The translations under genes and the position numbers were made by a program. Of a DNA stretch of 31,408 nt, positions 7,858 to 14,653 are shown in pieces. The notes under the pieces are model-generated. The model ran no database searches, was not told the DNA's origin, and worked only from the letters and a program-made list of their open reading frames with translations. How positions within the stretch are numbered: position 1 is the first letter of the stretch; each line of letters starts with the position of its first letter. Origin of the DNA: Anoxynatronum sp033549305 (GTDB lineage Bacteria; Bacillota; Clostridia; Peptostreptococcales; Tindalliaceae); contig JAWSUV010000020.1 in NCBI GenBank assembly GCA_033549305.1, forward strand, positions 1 to 31,408. The letters are read 5' to 3'.

Positions 7858-7895
7858 GCCGCCGGCGACCGACCCTCCCCGGCGGCCCTTTTTTT
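7858..7895 (+). terminator. Intrinsic terminator after tupC
   Basis: GCCGCCGG (7858-7865) pairs perfectly with CCGGCGGC (7879-7886), followed by a T-tract at 7889-7895. It ends the tup transcript. Confidence 0.88.
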
Positions 7896-7902
7896 CACGG
7901 AC

Positions 7903-7936
7903 GAAAGCCCTGCCAATCATTGATGGCAGGGCTTTC
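7903..7936 (-). terminator. Probable terminator of the mot1-mop transcript
   Basis: A 13-bp perfect stem (7903-7915 with 7924-7936) containing AAAGCCCTGCC lies just past the end of the mop gene. On the minus strand it lacks a clean T-tract, so termination is likely but not textbook. Confidence 0.55.
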
Positions 7937-7959
7937 GCAAGTTAACGGTTATCAGGCTG

Positions 7960-8169
7960 CTACTCTTTGCCGAACATCACGGAGGTTGCTTTGATGATGG
8001 CAACCAGATCGTCGCCTTCCTGAATGTTCAGCGATTCGGCCGATCCTTTGGTGATCAGGCCTGTGACCACAACACCTTCAGCCACTTCTACCTGCACCTC
8101 GGAGGTGGTGACGCCGTGAATCACTTTCACCACTTTTCCTTTCAGCTGGTTTCTTCCGGTAATTTGCAT
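7960..8169 (-). CDS. mop: Mop-type molybdate/tungstate-binding protein (single TOBE domain)
   Basis: This small protein of 69 residues begins MQITGRNQLKGKVVKV and contains VTGLITKGSAESLNIQEGDDLVAIIKATSVM. It is nearly textbook for the clostridial Mop proteins of about 68 residues, which assemble as hexamers and store molybdate or tungstate in the cytoplasm. The start at 8169 follows AAGGAGGTG. A longer in-frame ORF upstream would run into the preceding transporter gene and is not needed. It lies 38 bp downstream of the MOT1-type transporter in the same direction, so the two form an operon under the leader RNA upstream. Confidence 0.9.
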   Translation of the reverse strand: MQITGRNQLKGKVVKVIHGVTTSEVQVEVAEGVVVTGLITKGSAESLNIQEGDDLVAIIKATSVMFGKE

Positions 8170-8207
8170 TATTTCACCTCCTTCAAGGTAGGTTATCAAG
8201 TCATAAA

Positions 8208-9305
8208 TCACAGAGTCCCTGGGAAGAAGCGCTTCCGGATCATGAGCAACAGCCACATGATCACCAGCGCCCAGGTCATACCCAAAATAAAAGCGATGAT
8301 GCCGGTCAATACGGTGATGAGGGTGTCATCCGTTTTCCGGGCCGTTCGCAGCAATGCCAGACCCGAGTAAAACAGCAGCGCCCCCAGAGCCCCGAATGGA
8401 ATGGTCTGTTCCAGCTGGGGTGTGGCAAACAGCATCGCTATAGCGAGCAGCACCACCCCGGAGATGATGTTGGAGCCGCCGGTGCGGGCGCCGAACCGGT
8501 ACTGGGCCGCCAGGCCGCCGGCACCATGGCACATGGGGAAGCCGCCGAACGGTACAGAAAACAGGCACATGGCGCTCATGCTGAAGAGCAGTTGTTTTTC
8601 CTGCACCTTTCGATCCAGCAGGTCCGAAATCAGCAGCGAGGTGGCCAGCACCGCATTTCCCAGGGTCAGAGGAATCTGGGGCAGGGTGGCCTTCACAAAT
8701 CCCCCGCCCAGATCAGCCAGTGCCGGAAGGGAGAAAGCCGGCAGTGTCATGAACGATACTGGGGGCGGTCCGAAACGGAAGAGCCCCACCCCAATGCCCA
8801 CCAGAAAAACAATGAGCGCAGAAACATCCAGCCGGTTGGAAAACGTATAAAACAGAATGATGGCAAAAGACACAAAACCCAAGGCAGGATCCTGCCACAT
8901 CATCTGCAACGCCTGCCGCATCAGGGTCAGCGACAGCCCCAGCTGAATCCCGCGGATCAGCGGTACAGGCACCACTTTTTTGATCAGATCCATGGCACCG
9001 GTGAGGGCGATCAGGAGTAATATGATGCCCATGCCGATACCGGCGCCGGCAATTTCGCCGGAAGACAATCCTTCGGCGATGGCAATGACACCGATGGCTT
9101 TCATCGGTTCCACCGGCATGGGAAGTTTGTAATAGAGTCCGGTAAAAATATAGGCGATACCAAAAAACAGCAGCATTACCGACAGGTCCATGTCTGTCGC
9201 AACCGAGACGCCGATGACAATCGGCAGGAGTGTACCGTAATCTCCCAGTGCCCCGGCGGTTTCTTCCATGGTAAAACGAAAATCCTTCTCTCTCAGTATC
9301 CTCAC
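8208..9305 (-). CDS. MOT1-family molybdate/tungstate transporter (sulfate-transporter-like)
   Basis: This protein of about 365 residues has ten or so hydrophobic segments. Family signatures are GALGDYGTLLPI near the N-terminus, KLPMPVEPMKAIGVIAIAEGL, and GGFPMCHGAGGLAAQYRFGARTGG in the second half, the pattern of MFS_MOT1/putative sulfate or molybdate permeases. An open frame extends upstream to 9476, but those 57 codons coincide with a leader RNA and terminator (9342-9500), so a GTG start at 9305 just before RILREKDFRFT is preferred. That GTG has only a close GGGG upstream, so the exact start is uncertain. It is followed by mop, which supports Mo/W over sulfate as substrate. Confidence 0.85.
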   Translation of the reverse strand: MRILREKDFRFTMEETAGALGDYGTLLPIVIGVSVATDMDLSVMLLFFGIAYIFTGLYYKLPMPVEPMKAIGVIAIAEGLSSGEIAGAGIGMGIILLLIALTGAMDLIKKVVPVPLIRGIQLGLSLTLMRQALQMMWQDPALGFVSFAIILFYTFSNRLDVSALIVFLVGIGVGLFRFGPPPVSFMTLPAFSLPALADLGGGFVKATLPQIPLTLGNAVLATSLLISDLLDRKVQEKQLLFSMSAMCLFSVPFGGFPMCHGAGGLAAQYRFGARTGGSNIISGVVLLAIAMLFATPQLEQTIPFGALGALLFYSGLALLRTARKTDDTLITVLTGIIAFILGMTWALVIMWLLLMIRKRFFPGTL

Positions 9306-9341
9306 TCCCCAACGGTGACCGGTTTCTGTTCTGATAAGAAT

Positions 9342-9381
9342 AAAAAAGCAGAACATCCCTGTACGCATCAGAAAGGTTCTG
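9342..9381 (-). terminator. Intrinsic terminator in the MOT1 leader
   Basis: Read on the minus strand, CAGAAC (9381-9376) pairs with GTTCTG (9354-9349), followed by CTTTTTT (9348-9342). It lies between the conserved RNA core and the transporter start, mirroring the tupA leader. Confidence 0.72.
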
Positions 9382-9399
9382 TCGGTCCGGCTTGCAGCC

Positions 9400-9500
9400 A
9401 GAGATCCTCGCTTCTTTTCCGCACCGGGAGGCACCGCCGTTTCCGGCAATACCCATCGCTTCCGCCGCATCGCCATCGCCTAAGCGGCTGGAAGTCAGAA
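9400..9500 (-). promoter_or_regulatory. Candidate Moco/Tuco-type riboswitch upstream of the MOT1 transporter
   Basis: On the minus strand, CTTC (9494-9491) can pair with GAAG (9414-9411), enclosing a GCCGC/GCGGC helix (9488-9484 with 9468-9464) and a GAAA-capped hairpin (9447-9436). After it come TGCCTCCCG, GGAAAAGAAG and CTGGCTG. GATGGGT precedes the GAAA hairpin in both this leader and the tupA leader. The outer helix differs from that leader by a paired C-to-T and G-to-A change, which supports a real RNA helix. Two uptake genes for Mo/W oxyanions sharing this RNA suggests sensing of molybdenum or tungsten cofactor. The ligand is inferred, not shown. Confidence 0.68.
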
Positions 9501-9523
9501 GTCATGTAAAAGATAGGTTTCTT

Positions 9524-9552
9524 ATTATATATCCAATTTTGGTGGAAATAAA
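9524..9552 (-). promoter_or_regulatory. Promoter of the MOT1-mop operon
   Basis: On the minus strand there is a perfect TATAAT (9529-9524), with a weak TTTATT (9552-9547) 17 bp upstream. The predicted start near 9517 gives a leader of about 210 bases up to the GTG at 9305, which accommodates the riboswitch and its terminator. Confidence 0.55.
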
Positions 9553-9561
9553 CACTGCCTG

Positions 9562-9776
9562 TTGTGTCTGATGCGGATCTGGGAAATGAGCTGAATCATT
9601 GAGCAGATGAAACCTGCACACAAGAGATGGGCAACATGGAAATCAAAGTAGAGGATGCAGCTGGTTTACCACTCATCCTCCCGTATCCGCTCTCGAAAAA
9701 ACCTGCTGATCCATTTATGCTGAGGTTAATGAGAGGATAGCAGTAGCGGAACAACCGGCCTTCGGGCCGGTTTTTC
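9562..9776 (+). ncRNA. Candidate structured small RNA (three hairpins plus terminator), unassigned family
   Basis: No convincing protein is encoded here, but the plus strand folds into successive helices. Hairpin 1 pairs TTGTGT (9562-9567) with ACACAA (9618-9623), with inner helices ATCTG/CAGAT (9577-9581, 9604-9608) and AATGA/TCATT (9585-9589, 9596-9600). Hairpin 2 pairs GAGGAT (9651-9656) with ATCCTC (9675-9680). Hairpin 3 pairs TATCC and TCTC (9684-9694) with GAGAGGATA (9731-9739) around AACCT/AGGTT (9700-9704, 9723-9727). An intrinsic terminator at 9753 completes it. The terminator has a T-tract only on the plus strand, giving the orientation. No clear promoter was found. I do not recognise the family. 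Confidence 0.45.
9753..9776 (+). terminator. Intrinsic terminator of the candidate small RNA
   Basis: AACCGGCC (9753-9760), a TTCG loop and GGCCGGTT (9765-9772) form a perfect tetraloop hairpin followed by T residues to 9775. No plus-strand protein gene precedes it. Confidence 0.85.
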
Positions 9777-10032
9777 TGTGATGCCTTGCCATTAATGGGT
9801 AAATGTAAGTATTGGAGAGGTCATGTTCATCCATGATCCAGCTGCCCTCTGTGCAGTCAACGCCTGATGACCGATTGCTGACAGTCCTTCACATGCGAAG
9901 TCGAGGGGTCAGGTAAAGAAGGGAATCCGCTGTCGAAAAATTGATTATCCGTCCAGGTGGATGATCTGAAAGGCTTCAAAGGCTTATGGGTTGCCTTTAT
10001 TAACCTAAATTCACGATACAAGGATGAGAAAA
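9777..10032. other. Intergenic stretch with no assignable gene
   Basis: Apart from a small dyad (TCATG near 9822 and CATGA near 9833), I see no gene, terminator or clear promoter here. The promoter of the following stalk-domain gene was not located. Confidence 0.5.
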
Positions 10033-10665
10033 ATGAAGAAAAGATGGAGCAGCAAGATGATAGTGGGAGTGATTCTTTTGCTGGCAGTCACCCTGGTGGC
10101 GGGCGGCACCGCCGCCCTGGCGATGACGGGGACTCTCTCCGTGGACATCACTTACCGGAATATCCAGATCACCGTCAACGGTGACCGGGTGGCCGTTCCG
10201 GTGGGAAATGAGCCCTTTATTTACCAGGACCGCACCTATGTGCCTCTCCGGGTGGTTTCTGAAGCCCTGGGCTATGATGTGGACTGGGATGGGGACACTT
10301 CCACGGTGATAATTGAACCGGAAGATGACCTGCCGGTGAACGGAGCGGCGGAACCGGAATGCGACGGCTGCTGGGACTATCAGCCCACCACCATGAAACC
10401 CCTGGACGGCTGGGAGGATGTGAATCTGGAAGGCCTTACCCGGGAAGAACTCCTGGAGGTACTGGGATGCCCGCCTCATGTGATCCGCATGACTTCTGTG
10501 GTCAGCGAAGACTTCAACCGGGAATTGTGGGTGTATCACCCCTACGAGGAAGACCCCACCGGCCTGTATGTCTGGCTGAAAGGAAATGTCTTCCACGAAT
10601 CCACCCTTGACGAATTCAATGGATTCGGATGCTACCAGATGACAGACATGGATTTTTGGGAGTAA
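10033..10665 (+). CDS. Secreted protein with copper-amine-oxidase-type stalk domain
   Basis: This protein of about 210 residues starts at ATG 10033, which lies 8 bases after AAGGA; an ATG at 10024 is too close to it. An N-terminal KKR and a hydrophobic segment (MIVGVILLLAVTLVAGGTAALA) form a signal peptide or membrane anchor. Next comes a short stalk-domain repeat of the Cu_amine_oxidN1 type: ITVNGDRVAVPV, then PFIYQDRTYVPLRVVSEALGYDVDWDGDTSTVII. The C-terminal half (about 110-210) is acidic and unassigned, with CDGCWDY, LTREELLEVLGCPP and ELWVYHPY. These stalk domains are common on clostridial cell surfaces. The function is unknown; it stands alone, with no operon partner. Confidence 0.78.
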   Translation: MKKRWSSKMIVGVILLLAVTLVAGGTAALAMTGTLSVDITYRNIQITVNGDRVAVPVGNEPFIYQDRTYVPLRVVSEALGYDVDWDGDTSTVIIEPEDDLPVNGAAEPECDGCWDYQPTTMKPLDGWEDVNLEGLTREELLEVLGCPPHVIRMTSVVSEDFNRELWVYHPYEEDPTGLYVWLKGNVFHESTLDEFNGFGCYQMTDMDFWE

Positions 10666-10826
10666 CACCAGGCTGATCAGGCACTGGCAGCCGTTTGTGT
10701 TAACCAGCGGCACATCATCGATGGTTTTTCCATCCATGGTGTGCCGTATTTTGATCTGCAGGATTTCAGGAGAATCCATGCCATTTGTCCTGTACATGTT
10801 TACACTCAAAAAGATGGGGACGGTAC

Positions 10827-10855
10827 TTGACAAAATGAAAAAGAGGAACTATACT
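10827..10855 (+). promoter_or_regulatory. Promoter of the RAYT-like gene
   Basis: TTGACA (10827-10832), a 17-bp spacer and TATACT (10850-10855) lie 20 bp before the start codon, so the mRNA leader is very short. Confidence 0.75.
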
Positions 10856-10875
10856 GATAGTAAGGCGGTGATCTC

Positions 10876-11619
10876 ATGGCCCGACAGGCAAGAAATGCAA
10901 ACACATACGGCATTTATCACATCTTTCAGCAGGGACATGGCGAAAGACCCCTGTTCACCAGCGAAGAAGACCGCGTCACCTGGCTGCAAATGGTTGCGCA
11001 CGCCAGAGAAAAATTTCACTTCAAGCTTTATGCGTACTGTGCCACCAACCCCCAGGAGTACCATCTGGTGCTGAACCTGCAGGGTGGTGACATTTCCAAG
11101 GTAATGAAAAGCATCAACATTGCCTATGCCATGTATGCCAAATGCAGCGGTCATTTGTTTAAGGACCGCTATAAAAGTGCGTTAGTCGAAAACAAAGAGC
11201 AGCTGCTGGCCCTGATGGCCCTGATTCACCGGCGTTCCCGTGCCCAGGATGGCACGCCGGACCTCTACAACAGTTTTTGCTGTTACCGCGGTCTGGTGAA
11301 AGAACAGATGGTGCCCCTGGACATGGCGGATCTTTCGATGCTGGAAGAAGTGGTTCAGACCAGCAGGGAAGGCGGAAAAACGTGCAACCAGTGCATTCAG
11401 TCCATGGACGATGCCCAGGCGCATCTGAGAAAAATCTTATCGCACAGCCAGGTGGATCCAGATGAACTAAAGAAAGACAAAGCGTACCGCAATCAGCTGA
11501 TCATCCGTTTTCGCCACGAAACGACCCTGAGCCTGAAGGAACTGGGGCAGTTGTTTGGCGGGTTGTCAGAATCGGCGGTCAGTAAAATTATCTCCGGGTA
11601 TTATGAAGGAAGCAGCTAA
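10876..11619 (+). CDS. RAYT/Y1-type transposase-like protein with altered HUH motif
   Basis: This 247-residue protein has the REP-associated tyrosine transposase layout. It opens with MARQARNANTYGIYHIFQQG and HGERPLF, has a central fold, an INIAYAMYAKCSGHLFKDRYKS block with candidate catalytic tyrosines Y84/Y87, and a C-terminal helix-turn-helix (LSLKELGQLFGGLSESAVSKII). Family members normally carry an NHxHL metal-binding motif; here the corresponding segment reads NPQEYHLVL, so the first histidine is replaced by Glu61 and only His63 remains. It has its own strong promoter and no flanking insertion-sequence ends. This fits a domesticated or inactivated protein, perhaps acting as a nucleic-acid binder. 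Family assignment is good; activity is doubtful. Confidence 0.78.
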   Translation: MARQARNANTYGIYHIFQQGHGERPLFTSEEDRVTWLQMVAHAREKFHFKLYAYCATNPQEYHLVLNLQGGDISKVMKSINIAYAMYAKCSGHLFKDRYKSALVENKEQLLALMALIHRRSRAQDGTPDLYNSFCCYRGLVKEQMVPLDMADLSMLEEVVQTSREGGKTCNQCIQSMDDAQAHLRKILSHSQVDPDELKKDKAYRNQLIIRFRHETTLSLKELGQLFGGLSESAVSKIISGYYEGSS

Positions 11620-11672
11620 AAGCGTACTGCTGCGGATGCATTCAGGCAGCGTCGTAGATTGGACAAGAGAAT

Positions 11673-11708
11673 ACGTCGACAGGATAGAAGGTTCGACGTT
11701 TATTTTTA
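11673..11708 (+). terminator. Possible terminator after the RAYT-like gene
   Basis: ACGTCGA (11673-11679) and TCGACGT (11693-11699) form a perfect 7-bp dyad followed by T-rich sequence (TTTATTTTT). An operator for the following thioredoxin reductase gene is an alternative reading. Confidence 0.45.
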
Positions 11709-11768
11709 CAAAGAAATTCAAGTAGCGTCACTATTATGGATCGATTCGATACAGGGAGGATGAAACAA

Positions 11769-12760
11769 ATGGAACTTTTTTTTGATCTGGGGCTGAACAA
11801 CCCGAAACAGGAAGATCCGGTGGAAGAAATTCCTTCCTCCGTTGATGTGGCTATCATCGGTGGCGGTCCGGCCGGGATCAGCGCGGCCATTTATGCCCAG
11901 CGAAAAGGATTACCCACCCTGGTAGTCACGGATCAAACAGGGGGGCAGGTGAATGACACATCGACCGTGGAAAATTATCCCGGTTTTTCAACGATTTCCG
12001 GGGAAGCCCTGGGGAAAAAATTCTATGAGCAGGCCCGCGAACTGGGGGTGCCTTTTATCAAAGACGTCAGAGTGGCGCAGGTCATCCCGGAGACAGACGG
12101 CCGCAAAACCATCGTGCTGTCCAATGGAAAAAGCTACACGGCCCGGGCAGTGATCGTCGCCACCGGCAGCACCCACAAGAAATTGGAAGTCCCGGAGGGG
12201 TGGTTTACTGCGCCATCTGTGACGGCCCCCTGTTCCAGGGACGCCGGGTGATTGTTTCTGGAGGAGGCAACGCGGCGGTGGAGGCGGCCATCGACCTGTC
12301 CAAAATTGCTGCACAGGTGACCCTGGTTCACCGCAGCCAGTTCCGGGCAGACAAAATTCTGCTGGACCGTCTCCACCAGATTGACAACATCGACGTGCAC
12401 CTGCAAACCCAGATCATGGAGATCCTGGGCGATCAGCGGGTCACTGGCGTGAAGGTGCGGGATCAAGTCACCCGAAAGGAAAGAGTCATGGAAACAGACG
12501 GCGTCTTTATCGAGATCGGGTATTCGCCCAACACCCAGGTTGTCGCAGGCCTGGTGGACATGAACGAAAAGGGCGAAATCATCGTGGACCACAAAATGCA
12601 GACCAGCCTGCCGGGGATTTTTGCGGCGGGAGATGTGGTGGAAGGACCGTACAAGCAAATTGTGATTGCAGCGGGAGATGGTGCCAAAGCGGCATTGTCT
12701 GCCAATGAATATATCAATATCATGACCAATGAGGAGGAAATGAACAATGAAATTGCTTAA
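11769..12760 (+). pseudogene. trxB: Thioredoxin reductase (TrxB-like), frameshifted
   Basis: Two overlapping frames together make one thioredoxin reductase. The first (from ATG 11769, after GGGAGG) gives the FAD-binding GGGPAGISAAIYAQRKG, TGGQVNDTSTVENYPGF and IVATGSTHKKLEVPEG. The second, continuing in another frame from about 12200, gives VYCAICDGPLFQGRRV with the redox CxxC, NADPH-binding SGGGNAAVEAAIDL, and the C-terminal FAD motif GIFAAGDVVEGPYKQIVIAAGDGAKAA. At the junction near 12198-12206 the usual linker between VPGE and GVSYC (about seven residues, pattern xEFxGRG) is missing. This suggests a short deletion that also shifts the frame, or an assembly collapse. The intact enzyme would reduce the disulfide oxidoreductase encoded by the overlapping next gene. 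Confidence 0.8.
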
Positions 12761-13400
12761 TGACGAAGTACGATCACAATTGGAAGCAGTCTTTGAAACC
12801 ATGGAAAAGGATGTCACCATTGCCCTGTTCACCAGGGAAGACCCCTGCGAAACCTGCCTGGAAACAGACACTTTCCTGGAAGAACTGACTACTACCAGCA
12901 AGCAGATTCACCTGAAAAAGTATGACCTGGACAAAGACAAAGAAATGGCGGAAAAATTCAATGTGAACATGGTTCCATCCATCGTGTTGCTGGACCAGGA
13001 AGAACAGTATCAACGGATCAAGTTTAATGGTATTCCCGCCGGGCATGAAATCAATTCCTTCGTGAAAGGGATTCTGGAAGTGTCCGGAGCCGGGGCGCCA
13101 CTCACCGGCGACGTCATGAACCGGTTGTCAGAGGTGAAGGAACCGGTCAACATCAAGGTCTTTGTCACCCTCGGCTGCCCACATTGCGCAGGTGCGGTGG
13201 AAAAGGCCCACAAACTGGCCCTGTCCAATGCACACATTGACGCTGAAATGATCGAGGCGCAGACGTTCTATGACTTGTCGGAAAAATTCAATGTGTCCAG
13301 TGTGCCCAAGATTGTGATCAATGATCAGTATGACTTTGTCGGTAACCAGCCCCTGGAAACATTCCTGGAAGAAATCGAAAAAACCCAGCGCGTTCATTAA
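12747..13400 (+). CDS. Two-domain thioredoxin-fold protein (protein disulfide oxidoreductase-like)
   Basis: This protein has 217 residues and two thioredoxin-like folds in tandem. The first has a CETC pair (DPCETCLET, about residues 34-37) and a cis-proline at NMVPSIV. The second has CPHC (LGCPHCAGAV, about 144-147) and a cis-proline at SSVPKIV. This is the architecture of PDO/glutaredoxin-like proteins and of the AhpF N-terminal domain. It starts inside the last codons of the thioredoxin reductase gene, with GGAGG just upstream, so the two are translationally coupled and probably form a reductase/thioredoxin pair. If the reductase is truly broken, this protein would need another electron donor. 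It is cytosolic. Confidence 0.85.
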   Translation: MKLLNDEVRSQLEAVFETMEKDVTIALFTREDPCETCLETDTFLEELTTTSKQIHLKKYDLDKDKEMAEKFNVNMVPSIVLLDQEEQYQRIKFNGIPAGHEINSFVKGILEVSGAGAPLTGDVMNRLSEVKEPVNIKVFVTLGCPHCAGAVEKAHKLALSNAHIDAEMIEAQTFYDLSEKFNVSSVPKIVINDQYDFVGNQPLETFLEEIEKTQRVH

Positions 13401-13415
13401 ACAGCCATAAACCCC

Positions 13416-13455
13416 GCCGCCAGGACCGTTTAATCCGGTTGAGGCGGCTTTTTTT
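13416..13455 (+). terminator. Intrinsic terminator after the disulfide oxidoreductase gene
   Basis: GCCGCC (13416-13421) pairs with GGCGGC (13443-13448), with an inner ACCG/CGGT helix and a T-tract at 13449-13455. Confidence 0.85.
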
Positions 13456-13496
13456 CTATCTCTGGCACCTCAAAGCAGCAACAGAAAAAGGGCATG

Positions 13497-13580
13497 CCTG
13501 AATTCATCGGAGAAGAGTCCCTGGTAGCCGGATGGTTGGAAAGGTTCGTCCGGATGCAAGCTTCACGAAAGAGGTTCTCC
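13497..13580 (+). repeat. Intergenic repeat copy 2 (shared with 5984-6065)
   Basis: This is the second copy of the roughly 80-bp element found before tupA. Here the two direct repeats are both exact CCGGATG (13528 and 13550), again 22 bp apart, and GGAGAA (13509-13514) can pair with TTCTCC (13575-13580). It lies about 50 bp upstream of the promoter of the FMN-binding gene, a plausible activator-binding location. Confidence 0.6.
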
Positions 13581-13627
13581 TTTTATCCTTTTATTGAGTG
13601 GCATATGTCCCGATTTTCCTGTTCGGA

Positions 13628-13656
13628 TTGTTTCGGTCGGCAAGAAAGGGTATACT
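13628..13656 (+). promoter_or_regulatory. Promoter of the FMN-binding protein gene
   Basis: TTGTTT (13628-13633) and TATACT (13651-13656) are 17 bp apart, about 60 bp before the start codon. Confidence 0.65.
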
Positions 13657-13714
13657 GTATGATGTTATTGACGGTTATCAATGTTTAATTGTTCACAAAC
13701 ACAGGAGGCAGATT

Positions 13715-14413
13715 ATGGATAAACAGCAAATCAAAGGGGTACTCATTCTTATCGTGATGACAGCTGTCATTTTGGGGTCTCTGTCCATGACCGGGACCAC
13801 CGGCGCCACAGCGGCGGAAGCCCTGACCCTTACCGGCAGCGGCCAGGGATACAACAGCGAAATCATCTTGGAAGTCACCATGGACGGCGACACCATCACC
13901 GCCATTGACGTGGTGGAAGCCGGCGACACTCCCGGACTTTCCGACAATGCCTTTGACACCATCATCGAAGCGGTGCTGGCCAGCCAGACCGTGGAGGGTG
14001 TGGACGTGGTGACAGGGGCCACCGGTTCCAGTGAAGGCATCCTGAGCGCCATCCGCGACGCCTTGGGCGGCGAAGCTGGTGCGGCTGAGACAAACGCAGA
14101 AGTTGACGAAACAGCAGAAGCAGAAGCTCCGGCAGAAGCACCCGCCGTGGTGGAAGGGGACACGTATACCGGATCCGGACAGGGTTATAACAGCACTATC
14201 ACCGTGGAAGTCATCATCACCGAAGACGGCACCATCGGCGCCATCAACGTGGTGGAAGCCGGCGACACCCCCGGACTCTCCGACAACGCGTTTGATGCCA
14301 TCATCGAAGCGGTGCTGGCTGAGCAGTCCGTGGAGGGCGTGGACGTGGTGACAGGGGCCACCGGTTCCAGTGAAGGGATCCTGGAAGCCATCCGCGACGC
14401 TTTAGCCCAATAA
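13715..14413 (+). CDS. Membrane-anchored protein with two FMN-binding domains
   Basis: This protein has 232 residues; start 13715 follows AGGAGG. Residues about 7-34 form a signal peptide or anchor. Two FMN-binding domains follow (about 38-117 and 150-230), each with GSGQGYNS, VVEAGDTPGLSDNAF and VVTGATGSSEGIL. TGATGSS (100-106 and 213-219) fits the covalent flavinylation motif used by ApbE flavin transferases, with FMN attached to the second threonine. The two domains are nearly identical even at the DNA level, joined by an Ala/Glu/Pro linker. Such proteins act outside the membrane in electron transfer, for example extracellular reductase or Rnf-like chains. No ApbE or reductase gene is adjacent, so the electron partner is unknown. 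Confidence 0.85.
   Translation: MDKQQIKGVLILIVMTAVILGSLSMTGTTGATAAEALTLTGSGQGYNSEIILEVTMDGDTITAIDVVEAGDTPGLSDNAFDTIIEAVLASQTVEGVDVVTGATGSSEGILSAIRDALGGEAGAAETNAEVDETAEAEAPAEAPAVVEGDTYTGSGQGYNSTITVEVIITEDGTIGAINVVEAGDTPGLSDNAFDAIIEAVLAEQSVEGVDVVTGATGSSEGILEAIRDALAQ
13835..14404 (+). repeat. Internal tandem duplication encoding the two FMN-binding domains
   Basis: Segments 13835-14065 and 14171-14404 are close copies, with long identical runs such as GACGTGGTGACAGGGGCCAC, differing mostly at third positions and by one codon. The duplication therefore looks recent. Confidence 0.85.
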
Positions 14414-14426
14414 TCCAGCAGCCTGC

Positions 14427-14476
14427 AAAATCCCCGACGGGAAGTTCCCTGTGAACCTTCCGACGGGGATTTTTAT
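14427..14476 (+). terminator. Intrinsic terminator after the FMN-binding gene
   Basis: AAAATCCCCG (14427-14436) pairs with CGGGGATTTT (14464-14473), followed by further T residues. Confidence 0.85.
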
Positions 14477-14570
14477 TGTTCCTGCAGCCGCTGATGGTGT
14501 TTGTTTTCCGCTCATCAGAACAGACCGTGACGGAGGAGAAGTTCAGACAAAAATGATTTTCAAAGAACCA

Positions 14571-14615
14571 TTGACAGGACATCTTATTCGAGGTAGTATA
14601 TGAGTAAAATCGAAT
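14571..14615 (+). promoter_or_regulatory. arsR promoter with overlapping dyad operator
   Basis: TTGACA (14571-14576) and TAGTAT (14594-14599) are 17 bp apart. An inverted repeat ATTCGA (14586-14591) / TCGAAT (14610-14615) straddles the -10 box, the expected place for autorepression by the ArsR protein encoded downstream. Confidence 0.65.
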
Positions 14616-14653
14616 ATAAGAATATAACCATGTACTGATGAAGGAGGAGTCAC

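Noticed and set aside
10000..10833. 277-codon minus-strand ORF opposite the stalk-domain gene
   Set aside because: Most of it mirrors the plus-strand gene, which has a signal peptide and stalk-domain motifs. The non-overlapping part (10680-10790) reads like plausible protein but matches nothing I recognise.
13835..14404. Repeat structure considered as a CRISPR or intergenic repeat
   Set aside because: It is a two-copy coding duplication of the FMN-binding domain.
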